In this document: positions 8,418 through 16,545 of the stretch, piece after piece
Numbering within the stretch: position 1 is the stretch's first letter
How the letters are laid out: each line of letters starts with the position of its first letter
NCBI GenBank assembly: GCA_026981985.1
Contig: JALSHZ010000121.1
Location: forward strand, 81,168-135,553
Length of the DNA: 54,386 nucleotides
Direction: 5' to 3'
Source of the DNA: Gammaproteobacteria bacterium
Lineage (GTDB): Bacteria > Pseudomonadota > Gammaproteobacteria > UWMA-0217
The notes under the pieces: model-generated
What the model was told of the DNA's origin: nothing
The model's input: the letters and a program-made list of their open reading frames with translations, nothing else
The model's database searches: none
Translations under genes and position numbers: made by a program

Positions 8418-9197
8418 TCAGCTTGTTGCGGGTGCTGATGTTGCACCTTCATGCCACATGGCCAGCGACTTTGGCGTGACCCAGCCTGGCTCCGTCGCCG
8501 TCCCGTCCAGCGGGGTATAGGGCTGGTCCGGTTCGCCGAGGTCGGACAGTACGGTCACGGCCCCACTGAAGTCTTCGCCAGCGCTGTAGAAGCTTTGGGT
8601 GACAACCACCGGAACGTCTGCACTGGTTGCCGCGAGAACGCCGTTGCGCGTGTCCTCGATCGCAATGCACTCCTCGCCTGACAGGCCCAGCTCCTTGAGT
8701 ACCCACAGATACACCGACGGGTCAGGCTTTTTTACTGGTGCCTGTTCAGCTGCGCCAATCGTGTCGAACCAGTCCATGGCGTCATGGCCGAGCGTGGCTT
8801 TGAACAGTGCGACGATATTGGCGCTGCTGGTGGTAGTGGCAATGGCCATGCGCAAGCCGGCATCGCGCGATTCACGAATCAGCCGCTCTACACCGGGGCG
8901 CAGGCTGATTTCCCCTGAGGCCATCATTTCTGTATAGAACCGCGTCTTTGCCTTGTGCAGATCGGCAATCCACGCTTGCAGATCTTCCCGACCCAGATGC
9001 TCGGATGCCTCGTCCTTGATGAACTGAAGAATCCGCTCCTTGCCGCCCGATACGGCCAGCAACTCACGGTAACGCTCCCGCGACCATGCCCAATCAAGGC
9101 CTTCCTCGGCGAAGGCCTTGTTGAAGGCCTTGCGATGAACCTCCTCGGTTTCAGCCAGGGTGCCGTCCACATCGAAAATCAGTGCTTTCAGTGTCAT
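8418..9197 (-). CDS. cbbY: HAD-family phosphatase, CbbY-like
   Basis: The 259-residue HAD subclass IA enzyme has motif I DVDGTLAE (nucleophile D9, acid D11), motif II TTTSS, the Lys of APVKKPDPSVY and motif IV IEDTRNG. The cap region (VSGGKERI, LHKAKTRFYTEMM and GEISLRPGVERLI) closely follows CbbY, the phosphatase that removes xylulose 1,5-bisphosphate, an inhibitor of RuBisCO. Start 9197 (MTLKALIFDVDG) matches the family; the frame continues to 9242 without support. No RuBisCO gene is visible here, and CbbY homologues also occur outside Calvin-cycle operons, so the substrate is inferred only from similarity. Confidence 0.83.
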   Translation of the reverse strand: MTLKALIFDVDGTLAETEEVHRKAFNKAFAEEGLDWAWSRERYRELLAVSGGKERILQFIKDEASEHLGREDLQAWIADLHKAKTRFYTEMMASGEISLRPGVERLIRESRDAGLRMAIATTTSSANIVALFKATLGHDAMDWFDTIGAAEQAPVKKPDPSVYLWVLKELGLSGEECIAIEDTRNGVLAATSADVPVVVTQSFYSAGEDFSGAVTVLSDLGEPDQPYTPLDGTATEPGWVTPKSLAMWHEGATSAPATS

Positions 9198-9439
9198 GTA
9201 TCCGTTCCGGGTTGCTGTTGTCAACGGCGCGAAGAATGCCATAAATAAGAGAGGCTGGGACAGATCACCCGAATCGAAAGGCGGTTGTTTCCGATTTCAG
9301 CAGCAACCTGGCAAGCAGGGATAATGCCCCGCCTGATACTGCGATACTTCTCGTTTCTGGCTGTGTCAGGCATAGTTCGTAACATTCTTTGACGACCACT
9401 GGAACGATTGTGATTATTGAATTGCCCTTGTTGTTGCGC

Positions 9440-10696
9440 ATGATCTCCGCTTCGCCCAGGCAGTTGCTGATAATTGTTGTCGCATTGGCGTGGCTGTTTC
9501 CTGGTTTGGCCGGGGCTGCGGTATGGAAAGTCGAGCACAAATGGGATGACAGCTGGGACCTGAAATACTCGCAGTGGATGGCGGAAAACTGGAAGACGGA
9601 CTTCTTCATGAACCCGGACCGCCCGGCGTTCTACAAAATGAAGCACGACTGTGGTGATGCCCCCTATTTTTCGCGTATCGCCTTTGCGAGCGAACACAAA
9701 CTGCCGTTCGCGATTCACGATCCCCTGCGCAAGGGCAAGCGCCTGACCCAGGCGACGCGCAAGTTCGATCACATCAAAGATCCTGTCAAGCGCCTGCGGG
9801 CCTTCATGGATTTTATCGCCGGCAGGGTCAGTACGCGTTCGTTGGCCGCCGATACCTATCCGGTCGCGCTGAAATCACTGCGACCGGGGGATATCTACCT
9901 GTCACCCGGTAACCACGTCTACCAGATCGTCGGCATCAGTGACACGGGTGTGCCGACGGTGCTCAGTTCGACAACGCCGCGCAAGGTCCGCTATCTGCTC
10001 TATTTTCGTGGCTTCCCAATGTTCGTTCCCAGTGACGCCAAAGGTCAGACTGATGGCTATCGCCGCTTTCGTCGGCCGCAGGATCTCGACAAACCATTCA
10101 GCAAGCTGCCTGACTACAGCAGTGAGCAGTACAAAGTGGCAAAGGCGGCGGGCTACCGCTTTCAGAAATTCTCGAATACCTTGAAAATTCTGCTGGGCAA
10201 ACGCCCTGAATCATCGAAAGAAGCCATTCGGCGTATGGTCAATGAGATGTGCAATCTGGTGCGTGAGCGCAAGGATTATGTCGATGAAGGCTTTGGCTAC
10301 CTGCAGAAAATTCGCACCAAAGGCCGCCGCTGCATGAACAAGGAGGAGTACTACCATTATTCCACGGTTAGTCGTGACATGCGTCTCGGCGCGTTTTTCA
10401 GCCAGAACCGTCGCGAGATGAATCACCTCGCCATGCAAGGTGCTGACCCGGAAGGCATGCGGATACTACGCGCCATCTTCCAGCCTGAAGAACCAACCCC
10501 GCAAATGGCGCAACGCCTGCGGCGCCTCTGCACTGTGGCATCGGAAGTGCCCGACTATCCGTTGCTCGACCTGCGTGATGTCTGGCTCGCAATCTGGACC
10601 GGCAAGCTCGTCTCCGATCCCAATGCGCCACTGGAGCATCGCTGGGGAATCGCGGGACAAGAGTGGGAGCCCAGCTGCCCGGTTTATGAAGACTGA
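9440..10696 (+). CDS. Exported protein with NlpC/P60-like (papain-fold) features
   Basis: A 418-residue protein with a clear signal peptide from ATG 9440 (hydrophobic LLIIVVALAWLF then GLAGA). A Cys in HDCGDAPYF (C71) preceding a helix, and a later GDIYLSPGNHVYQIVGI strand with H159, resemble the Cys and His of permuted papain-like NlpC/P60 domains, which are usually cell-wall or lipid amidohydrolases. The C-terminal half (from about 230) is charged and helical with no recognised domain. An upstream in-frame ATG at 9389 would precede the signal peptide and is unlikely. The assignment is tentative: the Cys/His pairing is inferred by eye. Confidence 0.6.
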   Translation: MISASPRQLLIIVVALAWLFPGLAGAAVWKVEHKWDDSWDLKYSQWMAENWKTDFFMNPDRPAFYKMKHDCGDAPYFSRIAFASEHKLPFAIHDPLRKGKRLTQATRKFDHIKDPVKRLRAFMDFIAGRVSTRSLAADTYPVALKSLRPGDIYLSPGNHVYQIVGISDTGVPTVLSSTTPRKVRYLLYFRGFPMFVPSDAKGQTDGYRRFRRPQDLDKPFSKLPDYSSEQYKVAKAAGYRFQKFSNTLKILLGKRPESSKEAIRRMVNEMCNLVRERKDYVDEGFGYLQKIRTKGRRCMNKEEYYHYSTVSRDMRLGAFFSQNRREMNHLAMQGADPEGMRILRAIFQPEEPTPQMAQRLRRLCTVASEVPDYPLLDLRDVWLAIWTGKLVSDPNAPLEHRWGIAGQEWEPSCPVYED

Positions 10697-10752
10697 CCAT
10701 GCACGCTTCAGCGTTCATGTATCCCTCTCCATTGGCTGTTGATTAAACCCGT

Positions 10753-10779
10753 AAAATGTCTAGAATGTATAGACATTTT
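10753..10779. promoter_or_regulatory. Perfect inverted repeat upstream of toxin-antitoxin operon
   Basis: Two perfect 10-bp arms, AAAATGTCTA and TAGACATTTT, are separated by 7 bp and end 21 bp before the antitoxin ATG. Position and symmetry are those expected of the operator through which type II antitoxins repress their own operon, and the AT-rich arms may overlap the promoter. Confidence 0.65.
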
Positions 10780-10800
10780 ACGCTAGCAGTTGAGGTGGAT

Positions 10801-11037
10801 ATGAAGGCGTCTGTTGTGGACTTGAGATATAAAACCAGTGATATCCTGAAAGCGCTCGATCGGAATGAAACGGTGACAGTTTTATATCACGGTAAGGTAA
10901 AAGGCATCATCAAGCCCGCGAAGGAAAAGTCGGCACTGAAAGTCAAGGACCACCCGTTTTTTGGCATGCATTCAGAGGCGGAGGCTACCGTACTGGACGA
11001 GCTGGAGAACATGAGAAAGCCTCGGCATGATCTTTGA
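10801..11037 (+). CDS. Antitoxin of a PIN-type toxin-antitoxin pair
   Basis: A 78-residue protein. Start 10801 has a good ribosome-binding site (GAGGTGG); an upstream in-frame ATG at 10756 lies inside the operator palindrome and is rejected. The N-terminal part (MKASVVDLRYKTSDILKAL, then VTVLYHGKVKGIIKP) resembles Phd/YefM-type antitoxins, with a beta-helix-helix DNA-binding module followed by a short charged tail that would wrap the toxin. The last 11 bases overlap the PIN toxin gene. Base composition is more AT-rich than the neighbours, suggesting acquisition. Confidence 0.75.
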   Translation: MKASVVDLRYKTSDILKALDRNETVTVLYHGKVKGIIKPAKEKSALKVKDHPFFGMHSEAEATVLDELENMRKPRHDL

Positions 11038-11404
11038 TACCGATATCCTCATTTGGGTTCAAAGGGGCAATGAAAAGGCGGCCCAGCTCATCGACAGGGA
11101 TGAAGAAAGGTATCTGTCCATTCAAAGTTACATGGAGCTGCTACAAGGCGCTAAAAACAAAACCCACCACAAATATGTGAAGGACTTTATCAGTGACTTC
11201 GGTTTCTCGGTTTTGCCATTCACCGAAAACATAGGTCATCGAGCGCTGATATATGTGGAGGAGTATGCGCTTTCGTCAAACATGAGAGCGGGTGATGCCA
11301 TTGTGGCTGCTACTGCGGTCGAAAATAACATGACGCTCGTCTCCAGCAATATAAAGCATTTCAAGGTCGTGAATGAGTTGCGACTCAAACGCTTCAAGCC
11401 ATAG
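11027..11404 (+). CDS. PIN-domain toxin (VapC-like ribonuclease)
   Basis: A 125-residue PIN domain. Conserved acids are visible: D4 and D6 in MIFDTDILIW, E37 (MELLQGA), the D of MRAGDAIVAATA, and a C-terminal SSNIKHF where many family members have a further Asp. VapC-type toxins cleave RNA, often tRNA or rRNA, with Mg2+. It overlaps the antitoxin by 11 bp in the usual antitoxin-first order. It is inserted between two exported, possibly papain-like proteins. Confidence 0.85.
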   Translation: MIFDTDILIWVQRGNEKAAQLIDRDEERYLSIQSYMELLQGAKNKTHHKYVKDFISDFGFSVLPFTENIGHRALIYVEEYALSSNMRAGDAIVAATAVENNMTLVSSNIKHFKVVNELRLKRFKP

Positions 11405-11422
11405 AGGATGGATGCCAGAACC

Positions 11423-12289
11423 TCATTCCAGCCCCGTCAGCCGGGTGGGAACATCCCCGAAACTTTTCAGCTCGCTGGTCTTGAAGGTCCACTCGGGGGT
11501 TTCCAGCACGCCGTTGCGAGGTAGTTGATACCACGGTGACCCATCGACTGATTTGGGATTTTTCAGGACGTGAATGTCCTGAGCTGGCATGTAGCTTTGT
11601 GCCAGCATAAAAACCTTATCCCCCGTTTCTGGCTCGATGGCCATATCGACAACGATCACTGCGTGGCCGGGAAAGCCGCCCTTGATGAAAACGTCGCCGA
11701 TACTGAGGTCGCTGAGTCGCCGCCGCGGCACCAGTTCCTGACTCAGAGACCACGTTCCCGCATACATGAAAACACTGTCGAGATAGCTGCGGAAGTTGTT
11801 GTAGGAGTCATCGTCGCTGGCACTGTTTTTCCAGCTGACCCGATTGCCCCGCACAACGGGCCGATACCCTTGGCGCCATCGCTCGTAGCTGGCGCGATCA
11901 CCGCTGGTGAAATTGAAGTGGATGCGCTGATAGGCGTTGCGTGAATAGAGGTATTCAGCCCGTAGCCGCATCACCGCGTCGGCGCATTGCTGCAGGTCGT
12001 TGTTGCCCGTATCGATGTCGACAACGGCACAGTGGACATGCTGGTTCGGCTTCAGATTGCCATTGTAAAGATGGACGCTGCTGTCTTCGGGTTTCAGCGG
12101 TAAATGGCGTAACCAGTCGGCAAAGGAACCAATTGGTTCCTGGCTACGCTGGAAGCCTGCTGGCGGGCTGAAACGGGTAGCGATGGTGTCCAGGCTGTTG
12201 TTGTCGTGCTGCCACGGGTACCAGGGTTCGGCAAGGGCGCTGCCCGCCAGTAAAAGCATGAGAATGATCAGTGTGCGAAGGTATGTCAT
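11423..12289 (-). CDS. Exported DUF4846 protein
   Basis: A 288-residue protein with a signal peptide (MTYLRTLIILMLLLAGSALAE). The body matches DUF4846: YPWQHDNNSLDTIATRFSPP and GSFADWLRHLPLKP near the front, AVVDIDTGNNDLQQCADAVMRLRAEYL in the middle. Its C-terminal SIGDVFIKGGFPGHAVIVVDMA...LAQSYMPAQ has the strand/His pattern of permuted papain-like domains. Substrates are unknown. It faces the toxin gene convergently with an 18-bp gap. The other exported papain-like candidate lies on the far side of the toxin-antitoxin pair. Confidence 0.82.
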   Translation of the reverse strand: MTYLRTLIILMLLLAGSALAEPWYPWQHDNNSLDTIATRFSPPAGFQRSQEPIGSFADWLRHLPLKPEDSSVHLYNGNLKPNQHVHCAVVDIDTGNNDLQQCADAVMRLRAEYLYSRNAYQRIHFNFTSGDRASYERWRQGYRPVVRGNRVSWKNSASDDDSYNNFRSYLDSVFMYAGTWSLSQELVPRRRLSDLSIGDVFIKGGFPGHAVIVVDMAIEPETGDKVFMLAQSYMPAQDIHVLKNPKSVDGSPWYQLPRNGVLETPEWTFKTSELKSFGDVPTRLTGLE

Positions 12290-12489
12290 GGTTCAAGAAA
12301 TTGTCCTGATTCGCTGCTTGTCTGGTCGCTATGCGTAGATGGCTCGTTTAACATGGGTCCATCCGTGCTTGAGCTGTCGTGGTGATTAATACCATCATTT
12401 TGACTCCCGGGCTGTCTGCGAGTTCGCACCGCAGGGTGGTTTCGGTCAAAGTCGGCTTCAGTTCTCGCTGCGCAATGGTGCATTGCCTA

Positions 12490-12503
12490 GTCAATCGATT
12501 GAC
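12490..12503. promoter_or_regulatory. Perfect 14-bp palindrome upstream of the Crp/Fnr-type gene
   Basis: GTCAATCGATTGAC is a perfect palindrome 38 bp before the regulator's ATG, in the 252-bp divergent region shared with the DUF4846 gene. It could be an operator for autoregulation. It does not have the TTGAT-N4-ATCAA layout of an FNR box (the half-sites are in inverted order) nor a CRP site. Confidence 0.4.
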
Positions 12504-12541
12504 CGGTAGCCGCCCGTGGCGGCAAGAAAACACAATAAACG

Positions 12542-13327
12542 ATGTCCAGAAATCAACTATTCCGACCGGTTCGAATCCGACCGCAGCCGCATGCTTCCTG
12601 CGCTTCCTGTGAGATACGCCCGTCGTCGCTGTTTGCCTGCGTGGCGGCCGATCACCTGCCAGTGATGCAGGCATATCGTGAGACTCAGCTTGAAGTCTCC
12701 GCCGGCCAGACCCTGATCTATGAAGGCGAGCGCCCGCAGTTTGCCTATACGCTCTATTCCGGTTGGGTGGCATTGTTCCAGACCCTGCATTCAGGCAAGC
12801 GGCAGATCCTCCGTTTTGGCCTGCCCGGCGACTTTATTGGCCTGCAAGTTAGCGGTAGCGGAGTTGTCGCCTATGCGGTCGAAGCGCTGACCGACGCCGT
12901 GTTCTGTGCGTTCAAATACCCCGAGATTGGTCGTATGCTGGCAGCCGAAGCTGTTATCGGCAAGCGCCTGCTGGCAATGCAGATCAGGGATGCCAACCTC
13001 TGCCAACACCACCTCATGGGGGCGGGGCGTAAATCGGCCGAGGAGAAGATCGCCTTTCTGCTGCTGGAACTCTATCACCGCGCCAGGCTCCAGGTGCCGC
13101 AGGCCGAATGTCGCAATGACAATTCCATCGCCTTTCCCCTGACACAGGAGGATATCGCCGATGCGGTTGGTCTGTCGAAAATCCACGTCAATCGCGTGCT
13201 GCGTGATCTGGTCAAGCGCGGTTACATTCTTTGCGACCACAAGTGTCTGACCATTCTGCGTGAAGTCGAGCTGGCCGAAATCGCGGAATTTGAAGTCTCC
13301 ATGATCACCACGCCGCCGCTGGAGTAG
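12542..13327 (+). CDS. Crp/Fnr-family transcriptional regulator with FNR-like cysteines
   Basis: A 261-residue regulator: a Cys-containing N-terminal arm, a cyclic-nucleotide-binding-type beta roll (about 50-140), a dimer helix, and an HTH (LTQEDIADAVGLSKIHVNRVLRDL). Cysteines C20, C23, C33 and C122 resemble the four [4Fe-4S] ligands of E. coli FNR (C20, C23, C29, C122), with the third displaced. An oxygen- or redox-sensing cluster is therefore possible. The recognition helix reads SKIHVNR, not the VETISR of FNR, so the DNA site should differ. The ATG at 12542 is chosen because it retains the cysteine arm. Confidence 0.82.
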   Translation: MSRNQLFRPVRIRPQPHASCASCEIRPSSLFACVAADHLPVMQAYRETQLEVSAGQTLIYEGERPQFAYTLYSGWVALFQTLHSGKRQILRFGLPGDFIGLQVSGSGVVAYAVEALTDAVFCAFKYPEIGRMLAAEAVIGKRLLAMQIRDANLCQHHLMGAGRKSAEEKIAFLLLELYHRARLQVPQAECRNDNSIAFPLTQEDIADAVGLSKIHVNRVLRDLVKRGYILCDHKCLTILREVELAEIAEFEVSMITTPPLE

Positions 13328-13400
13328 CGGTTGATCGGCATGTGGTGGGGGAGCTGCGGGCTAGCGCGCCAGAGCGAAGTCCACCAACAGGGGAGAGTGA

Positions 13401-13763
13401 ATGACCCGTATTCTGGACAAAACGGGGGCGCGCAAGCTCCGGCGCGGTATGGCCTTCGAACCATCAAAGCCCTTGTGGCAGCGCGTACCGAGCCATGATG
13501 AACACGGCCAACGGCTGAGTGACTTCATGATGGTGATTCCGGGTTTGAAAAAGCGCCATCCTGACGAAATACGCGGTGTACTGGAAGCGATGGCGGCAGT
13601 GCTGCAGCGCTACGACGATGTGGTCATGTATGCCGACATGAATCTCAAGATCAATACCCTATGGGTCACCATTCGACCCAGAATCGGCATGTGTCTGGAA
13701 ATCCCCGCCGCCATCAAAGTCGCCGTCCCCGAAGCCATGCTGGTCGCCTCGAAAAAGACCTAG
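13401..13763 (+). CDS. Hypothetical protein, 120 residues
   Basis: I do not recognise the family. The N-terminal 35 residues are basic and probably flexible (GARKLRRGMAFEPSKP). The rest looks like a compact alpha/beta domain (FMMVIPGLKKRHPDEIRGVLEAM; VVMYADMNLKINTLWVTIRP; CLEIPAAIKVAVPEAMLV). There is no signal peptide. A reasonable ribosome-binding site (AGGGGAGAG) precedes ATG 13401. It follows the Crp/Fnr-type gene by 73 bp on the same strand and may be co-transcribed. Confidence 0.65.
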   Translation: MTRILDKTGARKLRRGMAFEPSKPLWQRVPSHDEHGQRLSDFMMVIPGLKKRHPDEIRGVLEAMAAVLQRYDDVVMYADMNLKINTLWVTIRPRIGMCLEIPAAIKVAVPEAMLVASKKT

Positions 13764-13924
13764 CGTAGCGTCACACCCTCCCAGATAGGGTCAGGTCTTG
13801 AAATCACGTAAATGGTTGTGGGTCGGTGCTTTCTGCCAGGTGCTGAGCCGGCACCATGCCGGTGGTCCCAGAGATGGGTTGCTATCAGGCCCTGACTCGC
13901 TATGACTACTTGACAGCTTCGCCC

Positions 13925-13951
13925 GATCCAGCCTTACTTCACGGCTGGATC
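13925..13951. promoter_or_regulatory. Perfect 9-bp inverted repeat just upstream of the efflux operon
   Basis: GATCCAGCC and GGCTGGATC are separated by 9 bp and end 17 bp before the TTG start of the outer-membrane efflux gene. There is no T-run, so it is more likely an operator or an mRNA hairpin near the start codon than a terminator. The rest of the 13764-13924 gap holds a shorter hairpin (CCGGCA...TGCCGG, about 13848-13862) and no gene. Confidence 0.45.
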
Positions 13952-13968
13952 ATCGTGGATAGATTTGC

Positions 13969-15324
13969 TTGAAAGCCCTGCTTGTTATCATCCTGTTGGC
14001 CTTGTTGGGTGGCTGTGCCCTGTTGCCTGCGAGCGACGGTGGTGGGACGCCATCTGGCGTGGTGACGCAGCAGCCGGACTTCCGCTGGGTTTCGGATCTT
14101 GGTGGTAGCGGTCTGGCAGCACTGGTCAGGGAGGCCTGGCGCGCCAATCCTGACATTCAGGCTGCGCTCGCGGCCGCAGAGCGAGCGCGGGCCCAGGCGG
14201 TGATCAGTGGCGCGGCGCGTCTGCCTGAGATGCAGCTTGGCCTCAACGCGAACCGGGCGCGAACGCGCCTGTTTGACGGTCACCGAATTGGCGACGGTTT
14301 TGGGTTGGCCGCTGAAGTGGGCTGGATACCCGATCTCTGGGGTCGTGCCAAGGCACGTTACAAGGCTGGGCTCGCCGATGCCGAGGCAGCGGCGGCTGAT
14401 GTACAGGCCGTGCGCCTGCTGCTTGCCGCCGATGTGGTGAAGAGCTGGTTGCGCTTGCATGAAGCGGTGCTGCAACTGGCGCTTGCGCGTCAGCAGAGCG
14501 ACAACCAGGCTGCTACCCTTGAAGTGATCGAGGAGCGTTACCGCGCCGGTCTCGAAGAAGCGCTGGATGTCTACCTTGCTAAAGAGAATCTTGCCACCGC
14601 CAGAGCTGCTGAGCTGGCGGCGCGGCAAAAGCGCGATGTTGCGGTGCGGGTGCTGGAGACGCTGTTGGGGCGGTTCCCGGCCGGACAGCTTGAGCAGCAG
14701 GCAGAGCTGCGTGCATTGCCGGGAGCAGTGCCTGACGATATCGATTCGCGCGTGCTGCTGCGTCGGCCGGATATCAGCGCCTGGCAGCAGCGCTTTATTG
14801 CAGCGCAGGCGCGTCGTGATGAAGCGGCCACCAACCGGTTTCCGACATTCAGTCTGACTGCGCGTGGTGGCACCGAATCGGCACGCTTTGCCGATCTGCT
14901 CGACTGGGACAATCTCGTCTGGAGTCTCGCCGCCGGCATTGTGCAGCCCCTATTCAACGGCGGCCGGCTGCGTGCCGAGCAGTTGCTGGCGCAAGCGAAG
15001 GCGCGCGAAACGCTGGCAAACTATGCCAGTACCGTGTTGCGGGCATTGCGTGAGGTGCAAACCACATTGGCTGCCGAGTCGTTACTGAATGCGCGTGTGG
15101 CATTGCAGGAGGAGGCGGCGACGATGGCGACAAGAGCCGCCGAGCTGTCATTGGCAAATTATCGCGCCGGGCTGATCGATATTAATGCATTGCTGACCGC
15201 CCAGCGGCGAGCCTTTGCTGCCCGCAGTGCGCTACTGTCGACCAGACTCGAACGGCTGCTGAACCGGGTGGATCTGCATCTTGCCATTGGCGGAGATTTC
15301 AACATGAGAGGGCATGAACATTAG
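13969..15324 (+). CDS. Outer-membrane efflux lipoprotein, TolC/NodT type
   Basis: Outer-membrane channel of a tripartite efflux pump, 451 residues. TTG at 13969 is the only workable start, because an in-frame stop lies directly before it. It gives a lipoprotein signal with lipobox LLGGC, so the protein should be lipidated as in NodT/OprM relatives. Two TolC-type repeats are visible, including IQAALAAAERARAQA, RYRAGLEEALDVYLAKENL, VRALREVQTTLAAE (with GIVQPLFNGGRLRAEQ before it) and YRAGLIDINALLTAQ. It overlaps the adaptor gene by 11 bp. Confidence 0.9.
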   Translation: MKALLVIILLALLGGCALLPASDGGGTPSGVVTQQPDFRWVSDLGGSGLAALVREAWRANPDIQAALAAAERARAQAVISGAARLPEMQLGLNANRARTRLFDGHRIGDGFGLAAEVGWIPDLWGRAKARYKAGLADAEAAAADVQAVRLLLAADVVKSWLRLHEAVLQLALARQQSDNQAATLEVIEERYRAGLEEALDVYLAKENLATARAAELAARQKRDVAVRVLETLLGRFPAGQLEQQAELRALPGAVPDDIDSRVLLRRPDISAWQQRFIAAQARRDEAATNRFPTFSLTARGGTESARFADLLDWDNLVWSLAAGIVQPLFNGGRLRAEQLLAQAKARETLANYASTVLRALREVQTTLAAESLLNARVALQEEAATMATRAAELSLANYRAGLIDINALLTAQRRAFAARSALLSTRLERLLNRVDLHLAIGGDFNMRGHEH

Positions 15325-16465
15325 GAAATTGCTACCAATACTGATCCTGCTGTTGGGGGCGGCGATCATCTGGTATCTGATGAGCAACCGCCCTGAAGTC
15401 AAGCGACATGCAAAGACACATCGTCCACCGGTGGTCGAGGTTGTTGCATTACAGCCCGGTGATTACCGTATCAAGATCGCCAGCCAGGGCACCGTAATTC
15501 CGCATACCCAGACCACGTTGGTAGCCGAGGTGCGCGGCAAGCTGACAGCGATAGCCGACAGCTTCCGATCCGGTGGTTTTTTCGACAAGGGCGACTTGCT
15601 GGTGACCATCGACGACCGTGACTATCGCAACGCAGTGACGATAGCCGAAGCCGAGCTGGCCAAAGCACAGGTGGCATTGAACCAGGAGCAGGCGCGGGCC
15701 GAGCAGGCGCGGATCGACTGGGAGCGGCTGGGCAATGGCGATCGCCCCTCTGATCTGGTGCTGCGCAAACCTCAGCTGGCCAGTGCCCGCGCCGCTGTTG
15801 CAGCGGCTGGAGCCAGGCTGCGGCAGGCACAAACCGACCTTGATCGTACCCGCCTGGTTGCCCCCTACAGCGGTCGCGTGCTGGAAAAAAAGGCGGATAT
15901 CGGCCAGTTCGTAACGCCTGGGACGCCGCTTGGCACCATTTATGCCACCGACTATGTGGAGATCGAGCTGCCATTGAGCGAGCAGGAGATCCTGGAGCTG
16001 AACCTGCCGCTGGCGACAGCCGAGGATCGTTCAAAGGCTGCCGGGCCGGTCGTGGTGCTGCGCAACCGCAGTGGCGAATGGCAAGGGCGAATCGTGCGTG
16101 TGACCGGTGCAGTGGATACGCGTACCCGCCAGCAATATGTCGTGGCACGGGTCGATGCGCCCTATGCTGCCGCGCACCAGCCCTTGCAGCTTGGCCAGTT
16201 CGTGACTGCGGAGATCGCCGGGCGAACGCTTACCGATGTCTATGTTCTGCCTCGCTCAGCAGTGCGCGCCGGCAACCAGATTATCGTGCTGGATGAACAA
16301 GACAAGCTGGGCCGGCTGGATATCACGCCGGTCTGGGAAAGTCGCAATGAGGTTGTTGTTGAGGAGGGTCTGTCGCCCGGTATGCGGCTGGTGACCACGC
16401 CGGTGGGTTATCTGGTTGATGGTACCAAGGTGCAGGTCGCTGGCTCGGAAGAGAGCGAACAATGA
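15314..16465 (+). CDS. RND efflux periplasmic adaptor (membrane fusion protein)
   Basis: A 383-residue adaptor linking an inner-membrane RND pump to the outer-membrane channel. An N-terminal membrane anchor (ILILLLGAAIIWYLM) is followed by a lipoyl half-motif (VVEVVALQPGDYRIKIASQGTV), an alpha-hairpin rich in Ala/Gln (ITIAEAELAKAQ-like, about 113-175), the second lipoyl half (DLDRTRLVAPYSGRVLEKKADIGQFV) and the beta-barrel/membrane-proximal domains (LGQFVTAEIAGRTLTDVYVLPR). Together with the upstream channel it implies a partner pump, which is found 1.7 kb away at 18149. Confidence 0.92.
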   Translation: MNIRKLLPILILLLGAAIIWYLMSNRPEVKRHAKTHRPPVVEVVALQPGDYRIKIASQGTVIPHTQTTLVAEVRGKLTAIADSFRSGGFFDKGDLLVTIDDRDYRNAVTIAEAELAKAQVALNQEQARAEQARIDWERLGNGDRPSDLVLRKPQLASARAAVAAAGARLRQAQTDLDRTRLVAPYSGRVLEKKADIGQFVTPGTPLGTIYATDYVEIELPLSEQEILELNLPLATAEDRSKAAGPVVVLRNRSGEWQGRIVRVTGAVDTRTRQQYVVARVDAPYAAAHQPLQLGQFVTAEIAGRTLTDVYVLPRSAVRAGNQIIVLDEQDKLGRLDITPVWESRNEVVVEEGLSPGMRLVTTPVGYLVDGTKVQVAGSEESEQ

Positions 16466-16545
16466 CAAGCTGCGCCCTCTTCACGACCGTGGCTTATGGC
16501 ACTACTTTGAACGTAGGCGCGCTGATTTTCGGTGAATGGGTGGTG

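Noticed and set aside
12490-12503. FNR box upstream of the Crp/Fnr-type regulator
   Set aside because: The palindrome has TCAAT-CG-ATTGA, with half-sites inverted relative to the FNR consensus and no 4-bp spacer. Only an unspecified operator is supported.
13786-13812. Possible remnant of a REP-associated transposase element (GGGTCAGGTCTTGAAATC)
   Set aside because: The stretch recalls sequences seen near such elements, but there is no coding remnant or paired repeat here, so it cannot be supported.
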